From the NCBI GenBank assembly GCA_001179505.1, contig CDMY01000608.1, positions 1-43,372 on the forward strand: a stretch of 43,372 bases of DNA, given 5' to 3'. The DNA comes from Vitrella brassicaformis. Taxonomy: Eukaryota; Sar; Vitrellaceae. Below the pieces are notes generated by a model. It had not been told where the DNA came from. It searched no databases and saw only the letters and a program-made list of their open reading frames with translations. The translations under genes were made by a program, and so were the position numbers. Of the stretch, positions 8,537 through 19,460 are shown piece after piece; position 1 is the first letter of the stretch, and every line of letters begins with the position of its first letter.

Positions 8537-11132
8537 CTACCGGATTTCAGAGGCACTGAGGCGTTCGAATTCAACAGGACTAATACGGGCAACCCAGCCA
8601 GCAAAATCAGTCAGGATGCCCTTTCCTTTCCATCCTCTCATTTGCGAATTCTTCACGAGGAAAGCGGTATATCCTGCACCAACGACACGTCTCCACACAG
8701 AGATGAACTCATCCTTGGACATAAGGGTGTCATAAAGAGGAAGGTTGTCCACTCGCAGATCGTATGGCGGCACGATTGGTCCCTTGTTGTTCTCAAATCC
8801 TTTTTGGTGGGCAAACGCCGGGTGGATCAACAAATGATGCTGTGGCATGAGATGGATGTGTCTGGTCAAGTTCGGCTGGGCGCGGATCATTTCCGTCGGC
8901 ACAAGCTGACCCCAGTCTTGGCTCCGCCGTGTCCGGGCAATCTCTTCCATCCAGGCCAACAAGAAGGGATTCCTTGGTTCAAAATTGACCAAAGGATCGT
9001 TTTGAATGTGGAACTTCCACTTCGGGTTGGCGTTGGGGTGCTGCTTGTGCTTTCCATCTACCAAAGTGAACGTGGACCCAAAATAATGTTTCTTTGTTTC
9101 CCCGGGCCATTCCAGGATGGGAAGCACATTTAGATCCTGCATGATGGGGCGCAGCATCAGGTCATCCGTGTCCATCCAGGTACCTCCCCATTTCCACAGC
9201 GCTACAAGCCGAACCGCATCGCTGGTTTCTCTCCAATCCACAGGTTGCATGCCTTGAAGCGGCGTGTCGTCAAAGAAAGATTGAGACCAAAACAGTAGAT
9301 GCACCTTGGGATATTCAGTCAACTTTTCCTCCAGACTTGCCGATACAATCTTACGCTCCGTAATGAAATAGACATGCGATTTTGGTTGAAACAGGGATAT
9401 ACCGTTGAGCAAATGTTGAAGTTGGCGGGAGCGATAAATGTCGGGTGGTTTTCCGCACCACATAAGAAAAATATTGTCGATCGTGGGCGTAGGATGATCA
9501 AACGAAGGAGACGGCGTGATGCGTGGATGTCTTGCGGATTCCTCAACGTCGCGATGTACTAGAGTCATTGTCGTCATGAGCGGCAGCTCATTACCTTTCC
9601 CGAATGTCACAGCAAAAGTCCAGGATGGTGATTCGGAGTCCGACTGCTGCTGCTCCGGCGGCCGAGAGAGCCGTCTGGGAAAAGGGGCCAGGCCGACGGC
9701 AAAATAAAAAGAAGTGTCTCGATCCTGCACGGCAATTGGATCCACTGGCATGATGGACCGACAGCGGGGAATCCATGCATCATAGCTCGGATGTCTCTCC
9801 GCATTGAAGATCACAACGCGATGATCATACCAAAGGTGTCCTTTGATTCGTTTTTGTTGATGAACGATGGCCACCATCAGGGACTTCTCACTTAGGGGTT
9901 GCTGCATCAAGGCATCAATGGCATGTGGACCATTCAGCCCCCAATCCAATGGCACGAGTTGAGAGCTCCCACGCCACTTGGTACTCTTGAGAGTTTGACA
10001 TGATCCTGGCGATAATGACATGGATGTACGCCAGACGGCTTGACCATTAGTTGTATCGATCCCAGATACTAACGGTCCGCCATTATTCTCGGCCCCAAAA
10101 TCCACAAACACGTTGACAGTCGTCAGATCAGGAAGGGGATATAGCATCGGCACGAGGTTTTTGCGGGGTACCCGGTCTTCGTCCATCACAAGTTCTACGC
10201 CGCTTAAATTGTCGGTGCACGAGCCGACACAGTTCGCTGCCATCATTTGTACGCCTTGATATCCTGAGGGCTTAGGCACGCAACATCGAATCTCGATCGA
10301 GAGGGGCTGCCCATCCATTCCGTGTGGATACCGCTTATCATGAGACGCCTCACATGGCCGCGGACATGAAGCCCACAGACTGTCGTCGAACCGCAGCGCG
10401 TCCATCCTGAAAACGCGCTGTGAGTAATTGGCCGTCATTCTGTATCCTGCCCGTCTCCAGTGGCCTCGTCTCGTTCCCCCTGAACCCGCCAGAGCAAGCT
10501 CTCCATCCTTTCCATGTCGGGTCAGGAACAGACGCACGTCGGCCACCTTTTCACCCCGCATGTTTTGCACGAAGATAGGCTCTACAAGCCAATCGTCAAC
10601 CTGCACAGACAATCATGACAGAGTATCTTCGCAAGCCTACATTTACCTGCACGGAATGTGATCGCCCGTCAAGAATGTGTTGCAGCCGCTGAGGCCGGAT
10701 GAAGCCGACGAAATTGTGAGCTCCATACGCCGCGTTGGGAATGCGTGCAAACCATGAGATGGCCAACACCCCCTCCAGACAATAGGGAGAGACACCCACA
10801 AATGAGGAACAGAGCGGAGCCCATGCAGATTGTGGAACAAAGAGGATGGAGGGGTTGTACGGAAGCCATTTCTCTTGACGAAGGTAGGACCCGCCCAGGG
10901 TAATATGCTGTCCCGATTGGATTAGACGCAGCATGTCTGCGGTCGTCATCGGGATCGCCGCCGGGGGGGCCTGCGATTGTCTCGGGATTGCACCTCGAGT
11001 CTGAATCAAATACCAGCCCAGCCATTGGCAACCCAAAAATAAACCCAGAAATAGACACAGGGGCCACATCCATGGGACAGCAGGCCGCGGGATAGATACA
11101 GATTCCGACTGGACTGGACTGCCTTGTGCCAT
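8537..11132 (-). CDS. type II membrane protein with C-terminal GT32-like glycosyltransferase domain
   Basis: Two exons, 11132-10647 and 10600-8537, joined in phase 0 over a 46-nt intron, give 849 aa. The ATG at 11132 is followed by a cytosolic tail and a membrane segment at about residues 21-43 (PLCLFLGLFLGCQWLGW). Residues about 100-520 form a beta-rich lumenal region with several cysteines that I cannot name. From about residue 535 a GT32 domain starts (IFLMWCGKPP), with RETSDAVRLVALWKWGGTWM leading to the DTDD metal-binding motif near 639-642. The family transfers sugars from nucleotide donors in the Golgi lumen; the substrate is unknown. At 849 aa it is far longer than a bare GT32 enzyme, so the N-terminal domain may bind acceptor. 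Without splicing the frame would shift, because the intron length is not a multiple of three. Confidence 0.85.
10601..10646 (-). other. 46-nt intron with matching ends
   Basis: The donor junction reads GTGCAG|GTAAAT and the acceptor junction GTGCAG|GTTGAC, so the octamer GTGCAGGT is repeated at both ends. Removing it joins S-V-Q to V-D-D-W in frame. Such a repeat is what intron creation by short tandem duplication would leave, but it may be chance. Confidence 0.7.
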
Positions 11133-11743
11133 CCTCGAGCCGATCAGCTCGCGAAAGAGAACGGCTATGGAACCGCCGAGTGGGGAAAGTGAGCAGAAAC
11201 AATGCAACAGAGCAACCCGCTCATTCGAAACCCCGGCGACAGTTAGGCCGGGGGATGCACACGACGCGTTAAATCCCCATTCTAGTACATGCGTTAAATC
11301 CATTTCATAAGGGCTATCATGCATACACAATTTCCTTGCATAGTGTGGCACCCTCAATTTTTATGTTTAGTTGCTTTGTTTTAAATGCTTTGCCGGTTTT
11401 TAAATATTCTTCGGCACATTTGGGACGTTTTAAAAATGCGCGAACAGGGGAGGAGGCTTCAACGGGGTGGGTTTGAGGCCCTCTGGCAGCTAAAGCAAGC
11501 AACCGCAGGCATAAAAATTTGGGTTGAGTCCACGAGACCGCCATAGGCTCCTTCTGACTACGGTGTGTGTTCAGCACACAGCAACTTCAACTCCAACAAC
11601 CCTCCAGCTCAGCTTTCAGCTGTAGTGTGAATGCATTACATCCGTGTCGTAGCGTGTGTGGCATCGCTATCGGCTTTCCTTTCTTAGCAGATTTCGTATA
11701 TGGACGTTTCTTCAGGCGCTTTTCCAACGTCAACACAGACCCC
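11133..11743. other. divergent intergenic region between two glycan genes
   Basis: No separate gene is supported. An open plus-strand frame continues upstream of the ATG at 11744 as far as 11567 without a good start, and a short signal-peptide-like frame (MHYIRVVACVASLSAFL) opens at 11632 but ends at a stop. One of these may be an upstream exon giving the next gene a secretory signal. The region probably holds both promoters. Confidence 0.3.
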
Positions 11744-12673
11744 ATGATCACAACCAGAGTGGAGCGGATGAGATGGCCTCCATGTCCTGTCCAAAGGATG
11801 CCCTGGTTTTGGCTGCCCTCGAAAGCGACGAATTTCGGAGACGATTACAACCTTGACCTTGGTGCCGCACTGCTGCACCGGGCGCCACTTCGTACCTATT
11901 CTCCGTCATCCTCGTATTCTAGTGGGTTGTGGATGACTTCGGATCGCGAGGTATCTCCCAAGGTGGTGGCCTGTGGGTCGGTGCTTCCTGTGGTGCGCAA
12001 GGGTGACGTGGTGGCTGGTCCCGGGGGATATGCCATGCAAAGGGGGATCAATTTTGACGCCTTGCGTGATCCCAACACAACTATTGCAAGCGTCCGCGGT
12101 CCAGATACCGCCTCCCTTCTGCGCAACCACTCGGTAGATCATTCTGACTTCCTTCCCAATATCGACCCAGGACTGTTGGCGGGGACTTTAGTGTGGCCTC
12201 ATTTACGCAACAAACCACAACGTGGCTCGACGGGCGCTTCAGAGAAACCTCGCCGCGTGTGCTTGATTCCACACGGCAGCGACGTCGCCTTTGAGCGACA
12301 CGCTCGTCGGTTTTGGACCGACATCCACATACTTTCTGTTCATCAACGAGCCTCGAAAATGGCGATTGCTATGGGGGAATGCAATCTGATTTTGTCTACC
12401 TCTCTGCATGGGCTCGTGTTTGCGGACGCCTTTCAAATTCCATCTATTTGGATCCACAGCAAAGGCACATCCCAGAAACCTTTTAAATTCAACGACTACT
12501 TCGCATCTTTGGGACACCCCCGCAACCACTGGGCGCCTAGTATTAAGGCCGCACTGGATATTCCTCAACAATATACTCGCCCTGTATTGAGCGACGTCGT
12601 GTTCGAAGACCTGGCCCGTCATTATCTTGAATCGTTTCCCTTCTCGCGAGTTTGTGGCAAGGAAGTAGAATAG
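11744..12673 (+). CDS. polysaccharide pyruvyl transferase family protein
   Basis: 309 aa from the first in-frame ATG. The pyruvyl transferase fold is indicated by KATNFGDDYNLDLGAALL at the start of the domain, a glycine-rich segment (VAGPGGYAMQRG), RGPDTASLLRN, and the very characteristic LILSTSLHGLVFADAFQIPS near the end, followed by KFNDYF. Members use phosphoenolpyruvate to add pyruvate ketals to terminal sugars; a eukaryotic example is Pvg1 of fission yeast in the Golgi. No membrane anchor is visible in this frame, unlike its neighbours, so an upstream exon is likely missing from this model; the frame stays open to 11567. It runs divergently from the GT32-like gene, and a second, anchored pyruvyl transferase lies 2 kb downstream on the other strand. 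Confidence 0.8.
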   Translation: MITTRVERMRWPPCPVQRMPWFWLPSKATNFGDDYNLDLGAALLHRAPLRTYSPSSSYSSGLWMTSDREVSPKVVACGSVLPVVRKGDVVAGPGGYAMQRGINFDALRDPNTTIASVRGPDTASLLRNHSVDHSDFLPNIDPGLLAGTLVWPHLRNKPQRGSTGASEKPRRVCLIPHGSDVAFERHARRFWTDIHILSVHQRASKMAIAMGECNLILSTSLHGLVFADAFQIPSIWIHSKGTSQKPFKFNDYFASLGHPRNHWAPSIKAALDIPQQYTRPVLSDVVFEDLARHYLESFPFSRVCGKEVE

Positions 12674-13263
12674 TGCCATTTTGTCCTGCGTCTGGTAAAC
12701 TTTCGAGGGCTGGCTCTGTGTTGACGGAGCGCAGAACGATGGTCGCTTGCATGCCGACAGAGCATTGAAGGGTGTATCGTGAACTGATGCGTTCGTGTTT
12801 ACTTCATGGGAAACGAAAGAGAAAACAGCCGGCAACGGCGCTTTTGGTGGATTTTCCGGGTCTTTTCGGCGGTTCGAAGTGCTCCGTACAGATATCGAAA
12901 CGCAGATTTTCAAAAAAGTTGAGACCTAGACCCAAGACCGGGGCTGTATAACCACAAGTAAGGCGCCCAGCAAGCTGAGCGCGGTGCACGACCCCCACAG
13001 TGGATGGGGCGATTGCGCGTTTGACGGAGAATGCGGATGTGTCCAAAACACACGTCGATCACACCATCCATTGCGATGAATTAAGAACACATACAATTGC
13101 ATGCATCTCCTTCTCCCTTTTGTAGCTGTGTGTGTATGTCTCTGTGCGCGGATGTGTCAGGTGGGAACACTAACAGGTGCACAGGTAAGGACAAGACGCA
13201 CAGCACAAATCATGAAGTGGGGGGGAAGCGCGGATTACGAGGGCGACAGACAAACAGCGCAGA
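12674..13263. other. intergenic, nothing recognised
   Basis: No exon with family similarity. A TGTGTGTATGTCTCTGTGTG-like tract is near 13126-13145. Confidence 0.4.
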
Positions 13264-13402
13264 TCAACAAACAAGTGATTCTCCGCTAAATCGTCTACAA
13301 ATGACCGGTGAGAGAAGAGTGTGCCTTCTTGATGTCGAGCCTATTGGCACGATAGTCGATTGGCCCACGCTCTTGAGGAGCTTGCCCAGAGTCGTGACGA
13401 CA

Positions 13403-13715
13403 GCAGCCCATCGTGAGACGGCTTCCTTGTCATGTCTTTGTCGTTTGTGTCGATGACGTCGCCGAACTCTGCAGACACAGATGAGAGAGGCGTCGTTGTG
13501 TGGGAGATGTGTGTGTGTGTGTGTGTGCGTGGGTGGGTGGCGTGTGTATACACGTGGTACCTCACCTGATGTCGATCCGCGCTGGCGACCCTGACCACTG
13601 CAGGCCACGGCTTTTTCACCGTCGTTGGTGACGGCACACCTGATGCACGTAGAGATCTCATGCAAGCGACACCAGCAACGCACAGCCAGATGGTCGTCAT
13701 GTGGAAGCCACGATG
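13403..13715 (-). CDS. possible 3' exon(s) of a GT25-type gene
   Basis: On the minus strand the frame EHRGFHMTTIWLCVAGVACM ends with a good donor (CATCAG|GTGAGG) near 13565 and can join TCTGCAG|AGTTCG near 13472. Its first 85 nt are a close copy of 14171-14257 inside the GT25 exon of the upstream gene. It may be the true terminal exon of that gene, an alternative one, or a duplicated leftover. The frame downstream of the acceptor is uncertain. Confidence 0.3.
13631..13715 (-). repeat. duplicated exon segment, downstream copy
   Basis: About 85 bp matching 14171-14257 (copy order on the minus strand: 14.2 kb first). The shared core includes TGATGCACGTAGAGATCTCA. Relative to this copy the other one has a two-base insertion (CTGTGTGCG versus CTGTGCG) and a further one-base change, so the frames differ locally but agree before and after. 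Confidence 0.8.
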
Positions 13716-13979
13716 CTCCTCTGTTTGCCCTTGTTTACTTGGCTTTGCCATTCTTTGCCATCGGGCAAGCGAGTGGGGCCGTTTACCATAAGCCCTTCTT
13801 AACTTAGAGTGCGCAGCCACTTGAGGGTGTTCTTATCTCCAGGAAGTTACGACCGAAGTCGCCTGATTCTTATGTAATGGTAGGAGAGGAGGGGCAAGGG
13901 TGGATGTATTACCTGCAGCAGACAGGCACGCACAAAGCACCACACGTACGGGATGGATGAAAGCCTTCTTCAGGCCTGC

Positions 13980-15865
13980 CTACCATTGTCTTTGCTTAGA
14001 CGTATGGTGGTCGTTCGGGCGACAAATCGTGTCTTTTCGACCAGGCAGAGATCGATCGCCTGACTGACCAGCCACACAGACAGACAGCCCGACAGACAGC
14101 CCGACAGACAGACAGCCAAGGAGAGTGAGGGAGGGTGCTGTGTTTATGGATGTGTGTGTGTTCGCGTGTGACGGCACGCCTGATGCACGTAGAGATCTCA
14201 TGCAAGCGACACCCGCGACGCACACAGCCAGATGGTCGTTATGTGGAAGCCACGATGTGCCATTCTGCTCGTCATTCACGACCCGTCGCCGGTTGTGTCT
14301 ATGAGGCCTGATATTGTGTGCGCCCAAGAACAGAGCCACCGAGCTATTGGGCCATCGCATCAGAAGCTTGTCGAATTGTGCCTTCCATGTCTCGGCACCG
14401 ACAGGCTCGAAGGGCTTCGCATCGTCTTCAAAAAATATTGCCGTGTCAACGTTATCTTCGATAGCACGATCGACCGCGTGGATACTGCCGGCAAGAATTC
14501 CTAGTCCTCGTCTCGGCGCGCGGAACGTCTTGATTTGCTGCATATCGAGCTCAGGATACGCGGCTGTCCATTCCCTCAAAAAGCGAGAGTAACGTCCGGG
14601 TTCGCCAGCAGCCTCGGGCAGAGTCATCACGTACCCACGACGTATCGCATGTGGCATCCCTTCGGAATCCTCACTTAAGCCACAGCTGTTCGTGAAGTTG
14701 CCGGGTGTCGACAGTCTGAACAGGAAAGGGAAAGAGATCGGCGATGGTAAGACAGAAGGACCTGGTGTCCACTTGATGCCCACATTCACCTCTTTGGAAA
14801 CAAGTGCCACGGAAAGGCTGCAAACAGTGCACGGTAATCAAAGTCGACAACTGGAGGCATCGGTCCCATGTCCAATGCTTCTTGGTACGAGGTCGCTGGC
14901 TGAAAAGTGCGATTCGTTGCATAATAGTAATCCTTGTACTTGTGAAGCCGTCCATTCGAGTTTGTCTCCAACATCAGCCGCGAAGGAATCCCAAATGATT
15001 CAGCAATGATCAACCCATGCAGTGACGAGCTCACGACAAACGCGCACCTGACCAGCTCGCTCAGCACTACCTTCCAGTCCTGCATCGGTGTGATCACGTG
15101 ACCGGGATACTCGGATTCATTCAGGCCCCGGCGAATCTCCTTAATTTGAGGGACATAACAAACATCGTATTTGGGTGGCCAGTGAAGTTTGAATTCGGGG
15201 AAAAGACACGGCACGAGCATGCCCGCATCGCCATACACCACAGGCAGAGCCTCCGCATCACCATATCCCTTCTCAAGCAAAAAGCTTCGTGTCTCGGGAC
15301 CTCGAATGGCAAACAGAGTCACGTTGCTTGGGAGTGGTCGTCTCAGCGTCTGTTCGCCCAGCATTCCAATCAACCAGCCGTAATCGCCAGAGCGGACAAA
15401 ATGCAGTACAGAGCCAATGGGAAGTAAACACTTTCCTCCCCGACGGCTTCGCAGGTTTCGCCACGGAAGTTGGAAGCGGCGACCGAGCATTCTCTCCACC
15501 AGAGCCAGCCCAATGTCATCACCGAAGTTCTTTTCGTTGGAGTATGTGCAGACGGCAAAGCCGAGATCAAGTGGGAGGGATATCCATGAGGCATTTGCCA
15601 GTGACTCTTCGAGGCCTGGCACCTGGACACTCTGGCGCACACACCCTGGAATCGGTGCCGAGGATGCTCCTGGGACGCCTTTGTCTGGCGTAGCTTTGGA
15701 ACCCTCACTGAACCTGTTCGTAAAATTGCCGATTGCTGACGATCTGAATAAAAGAGGGAGAGGGACCGGCGATTTGAGATACCACAGCTCCTCCCGAAAA
15801 CACAGTGTCAACAGGACAAGAACCGAAGCAGACAGCAGAGTAAAACAGGAAGACAAAGACAGCAT
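13980..15865 (-). CDS. fusion: membrane-anchored polysaccharide pyruvyl transferase joined by splicing to a GT25 domain
   Basis: Exon 1 (15865-14790) starts at MLSLSSCFTLLSASVLVLLT, a type II anchor, and contains a complete pyruvyl transferase domain: NEKNFGDDIGLALVERMLG, FAIRGPETRSFLLEKG and FVVSSSLHGLIIAESFGIPS. Its own stop (TGA, 14788-14786) overlaps a strong donor, AAGAG|GTGAAT. Splicing to CCTGTTCAG|ACTG (exon from 14715, 74-nt intron) removes the stop and continues in phase 2 into a glycosyltransferase family 25 domain: RRGYVMTLPEAAGEPGRYSR, RGLGILAGSIHAVDRAIEDN and AIFFEDDAKPFE, the last being the GT25 acidic EDD motif. The unspliced product would be a plain pyruvyl transferase of about 359 aa. 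So one transcript could give two proteins. The 3' end is unclear: the frame stays open to 13980 through a simple repeat, and a better terminal exon may lie at 13.4-13.7 kb. Confidence 0.7.
14078..14117 (+). repeat. GACAGACAGCCC minisatellite
   Basis: About three imperfect tandem copies of CAGACAGACAGCCCGA inside the 3' part of the GT25 region, probably intronic or 3' untranslated. Confidence 0.75.
14171..14257 (-). repeat. duplicated exon segment, upstream copy
   Basis: About 87 bp matching 13631-13715. Here it is read in the GT25 frame as TSWLPHNDHL then CVAGVACMRSLRASGVPS. The first part is out of step with the other copy's HRGFHMTTIWLC and the second part is in step, which indicates compensating indels. 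Confidence 0.8.
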
Positions 15866-16167
15866 CAGCACTGATGATCACTCTACAATCCGCCAGAAGG
15901 CGACCGTTAACGCACAGACTTCCTTCAGCTTTGACTTGATATTTGTGTGAGCGTCTGTGAACTTCAGTGTGAAGCAGCATCTCGACGACCTCTCTCAAAA
16001 AAAAGGCTGCCATTGTTTGGGAATCATTCTAATCCCGTCTTGGAAGTGGCTGAAATTCAGCAATGAGTAGGAATAGCACAGTGCACATGACATCTCGTCT
16101 CAAGCGTGGTGGACGGAAATCAGCATTGAAGATTCGCCCATCCATATAGACCGCTGCCGTCTCTGAG
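15866..16167. other. intergenic between the fusion gene and a retroelement fragment
   Basis: 302 bp without a supported exon. An AAAAAAAA tract lies at about 15997-16006. Confidence 0.35.
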
Positions 16168-17135
16168 GTGGTCGGCCCCTCCTTCTCCCTCCCCTCTCTC
16201 CAGGACCTTCTCTCGAGACTGCAGGTTCGGCTACAGCAGCGCCTGACCGATCAACTGCACAAGTTCCGCTTCAACGAGCTCTTCAACTCCCGCTCCCCCG
16301 ACAGCAGAGCCCGCGCCCGTCTTCTGAGCTGCCAAGGGCCTCTTTCGTCTGGTTGGCTGTCAGCAATCCCTTCCAGCGATAGCAAGACACTGAACAACTT
16401 CCAGTATCGCCATGCAGTCGCCGGGTGCTCCGGCTTTGCCGTCCCGCACGCAACCGTCTCGCAGCGATGCATCTGCGGCGGGGAGGTGGACAAGTTTGGC
16501 GATCACTTCTACGTGTGTCACATCGGCCGTGAGCGGGTCACGAGACACAGCAATATGCGCAACTTGTTTGTTCGCATCCTGGCTGAGGCATATGTCCCTT
16601 CCAATGTGGAGGTGTCTCTGCGCAGCCTCGGCATCACCCCGCCCGACGACAACCCCAAGAGCTAGCGGATGGGCATCTATTGTGTGATCGACGGCAGTGA
16701 ATACTTGCTCGACGTCACCATCGCCCACCCCTGCCGGCCTGACGACTCCCCCATTCCCTTCCACCGAACAGTCAACCGGCGCACTGCACAGCTTCCGGGT
16801 GGCAAGGCGGCTCAGCTTGCGGAGAAAGACAAGATCGACAAGTAGTACCCGACCGCCCAAGCAGCCGGCTTCCGCTTCGTGCCTCTCGCCGCTGAAAAAT
16901 TCGGCAGGGGGCAGAGAAGACCATAGACTTTCTCAAGATGCTCGCCAAGCGGAAGCCCCGCCACACATCCATTCCCATGGAGGAGGACACAGCTCCCCGA
17001 GAGAGCATCGTCAACCACTGGAGCCAGCTCCTGTCCGTCGAGCTGATGAAGCACAACGCGTTTCAAGTGGCGAGTCGTGCGCAGCTCGCGGCGGCCGCCA
17101 GAGGGCCACGGAGGGCCAGCGCGTTTCCGGAGGAT
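16168..17135 (+). mobile_element. non-LTR retroelement fragment, C-terminal end of the ORF, decayed (copy 1)
   Basis: The reading contains RCICGGEVDKFGDHFYVCHI followed by GRERVTRHSNMRNLFVRILA, a CxC...GDH...C...RH zinc-finger-like pattern found after the reverse transcriptase in many LINE-type ORFs. A downstream part reads YCVIDGSEYLLDVTIAHPCR and AGFRFVPLAAE, typical of the adjoining endonuclease-like tail. It is interrupted by in-frame stops at about 16663 and 16846 and by a frame change near 16900. No reverse transcriptase domain is present. A second copy, inverted and with different lesions, is at 36126-36998, and the two align up to CGCGTTTCCGGAGGA. Confidence 0.8.
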
Positions 17136-19460
17136 GTTATGGTGTGCTTGTGATAGCCACTTGGGGGTGGTGCTTCTGCAGTCAGAGAGACATTGGTGTG
17201 AGGCGTGCATTGGTGCACCTGTTGGCCCATCCATGGGGAGTCTCTGGCAGCCCCGTGAGGGAGGCCTTTGCATTGGCCTCGAGAGCATTGCAAATACGGC
17301 CTTTTGTCGTTCTCACCGGATTGACAGCCATGGCTGCAAGACGCACACACACATCAAGGAGCACAGGAGGGTGCATGTTTGTCTGTGGCGTTGGCACGTA
17401 GTGCGAGTATGTCTGTGTGTGGTGGGCGACGCCACTGGAGGATGCGCCAGGCGGGCGCCGAGGATGGTGCTGGTATGTTTGTCGCGTGATCATTGAGAGT
17501 AAGTCGATTGAGACAGTTTATTTCATGAGAGACCGACAGACTTTTCCTGTCGTTCTGCTATGTGTTAGTCCATCTCCCCCCACATGCACACGAGTGGGCC
17601 GTAACATATACTGCAATGGCAGACACACACGGACGACAGTCGAGTGTATGCACAGACGCGAAAAGCAACCCACGTCACACGACTTCTGAGTGCCTAATAG
17701 GCGGGAAGCCGTGGTTTCGTCGAATAAAGCGGAAAGGGAGGACGATATATTCTCTGCATGTAGGCATGTTTTCTGAATCTTTTCTTGTGGCAGTGCGTTT
17801 CTCGTCTGCGTGACCTGTTGAAATGTGAGAGCTTGCTATCTGAAGTATTACATCGTAATGAGGTGATTTTGCGAGACGATGGCATTCATAAACTATTTAC
17901 CTTGCCCTACGTCAGTCAACACGCTCCACTGGCTCTGTTCCTTTTTTCAGACCACACTTCATATTATACGCACACACGCGCATCAGTGCAACGTCAGTCA
18001 TACCACACGTTCGCGACGCTATCCATGCCCCTTTCACATCCGGATGGTGTGAGATAAGAAAGTGTCGCTTGGGTCAAAGACCCAGGACACATGCACACAC
18101 TCCTTGTCTGCACACGAACTGAAGCGAGGGCACCCACACGGTCAGCCAGACTCCTCCCTGCGATCCAATTGCTGTGATCAACACTATTCCCCCGTCTCCT
18201 CCCCTTCCAAGACGGGAGGAAATACTTACAGAAAATGTAGTTGGAGAGTATCATGCAGGAAGGCACACCGAAAGAAAAAGGGGAACACAGAAATATTTCA
18301 AGACACATCTGCACTTGTAGTGCCACTTAAAGGTCTTTGCCACACTTCGTGTCTCGAACTCCCCATTGACTGTTCTCCTCGTGTGAAACGTAATAGCTGC
18401 GTCGGCTCAGGAGCGCATGTTCTAGGCACGACAAGCAGCGGAAGCTGTCGATGATGTGTCGATAAGACAGGGACGAGATATACACATGTCTCTAAGCGAA
18501 AAGTCAAATCACAAAAGCGAGAGCACACACAGCACCTACCCAACATCCTTCTCTCCAGCACCCGCCCCCTTGCCCCCATTTGACACTTTCCGGCATGACC
18601 CACCTCCACAACTGGAAACTGACCACTGAAAACTGACCGCCACGTGAAATTAAGAGTGAGCTTCGACTGTAAATGAATGGTGATACATGAATGAATAGAA
18701 AGTATGACGAGACAGCTGTGCACCACTCGTACGTGAACATGAAATCTACGATAAAATCTACGTCTTATCTCTGACAATTGTGATGTGCTGAAGCCAAGGT
18801 CCACTGGGCCAGCCTCTGTCTACACGTAGCACAGCGATACAAACGCCACTGCCTGTGTGGGGCTCTCCGAGAGTATTGGTAGGCACGCAGGACACACATA
18901 CGTACAATTCCTGTCTGTACACGAAAAATCAGAGCACAGCCACGACCACCCAGACTTCCTTCCGCGACCAGCCAAGTTTCCCATCTCCTTTACCCTCCGG
19001 TCTGCAGTCTGTAGAAGAAAACACCAGAATGCAACTAGGCCCCAGACAACACGAAGGAAATGGTGGCGAATGTGGTGGGAAAAGGTCACGCAGGCACACA
19101 GAAAGGACAACACATGTATGAGAGAACTTCCAGGCAGTCAGCCACTGGTCTAGTGTAGGGAGCTGGCAATCAATGTCCAAATCGGATGGAGTAAAGAAGA
19201 AGAGAGCACCAAAATCCGGAGGGTTGCGAGGGCTGCAGTCGTGCGTGGCAAGGACAAAAGGGATCGTCGAGCAAACAGAGGTGTAGGAAACGGAAGGGGC
19301 ACAAAAACAAGGACAAGACGACAGCTGCAATAGTGAGACAGCAAGAGAGATGGAAAGTTAGCCTCATCACAATGAGCACAATTAGCCCGAGAGTGTCAAA
19401 ACCAACCATATCCACAGCATCCCAACAAGGCGGGGGTGTGACCCACCATACAGCGTCAGG
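17136..19460. other. largely non-coding stretch
   Basis: No exon with splice and family support. It contains repeat B (17422-17541), TG/CA-rich tracts, and a 30-bp stretch at 17694-17727 that matches part of an exon of the cysteine-rich gene at 20721-20757 in the same orientation. Two loosely similar regions (about 18090-18235 and 18890-19025) both pair a CTGTCTG(C/T)ACACGAA core with CCCAGACT or GCCAGACT stretches, and may be ancient copies. Not convincing enough to name. Confidence 0.35.
17422..17541 (+). repeat. dispersed repeat B, copy 1
   Basis: About 120 bp that recurs inverted at 23003-23122, from GTGGGCGACGCCACTGGAGG to TCATGAGAGACCGACAGAC, with few substitutions. No coding function is apparent. 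Confidence 0.8.

Noticed and set aside
13508-13545. (TG)n and GGGTGGGTGG tract as a telomere-like repeat
   Set aside because: Short, impure and intronic in position; many introns here carry similar runs.
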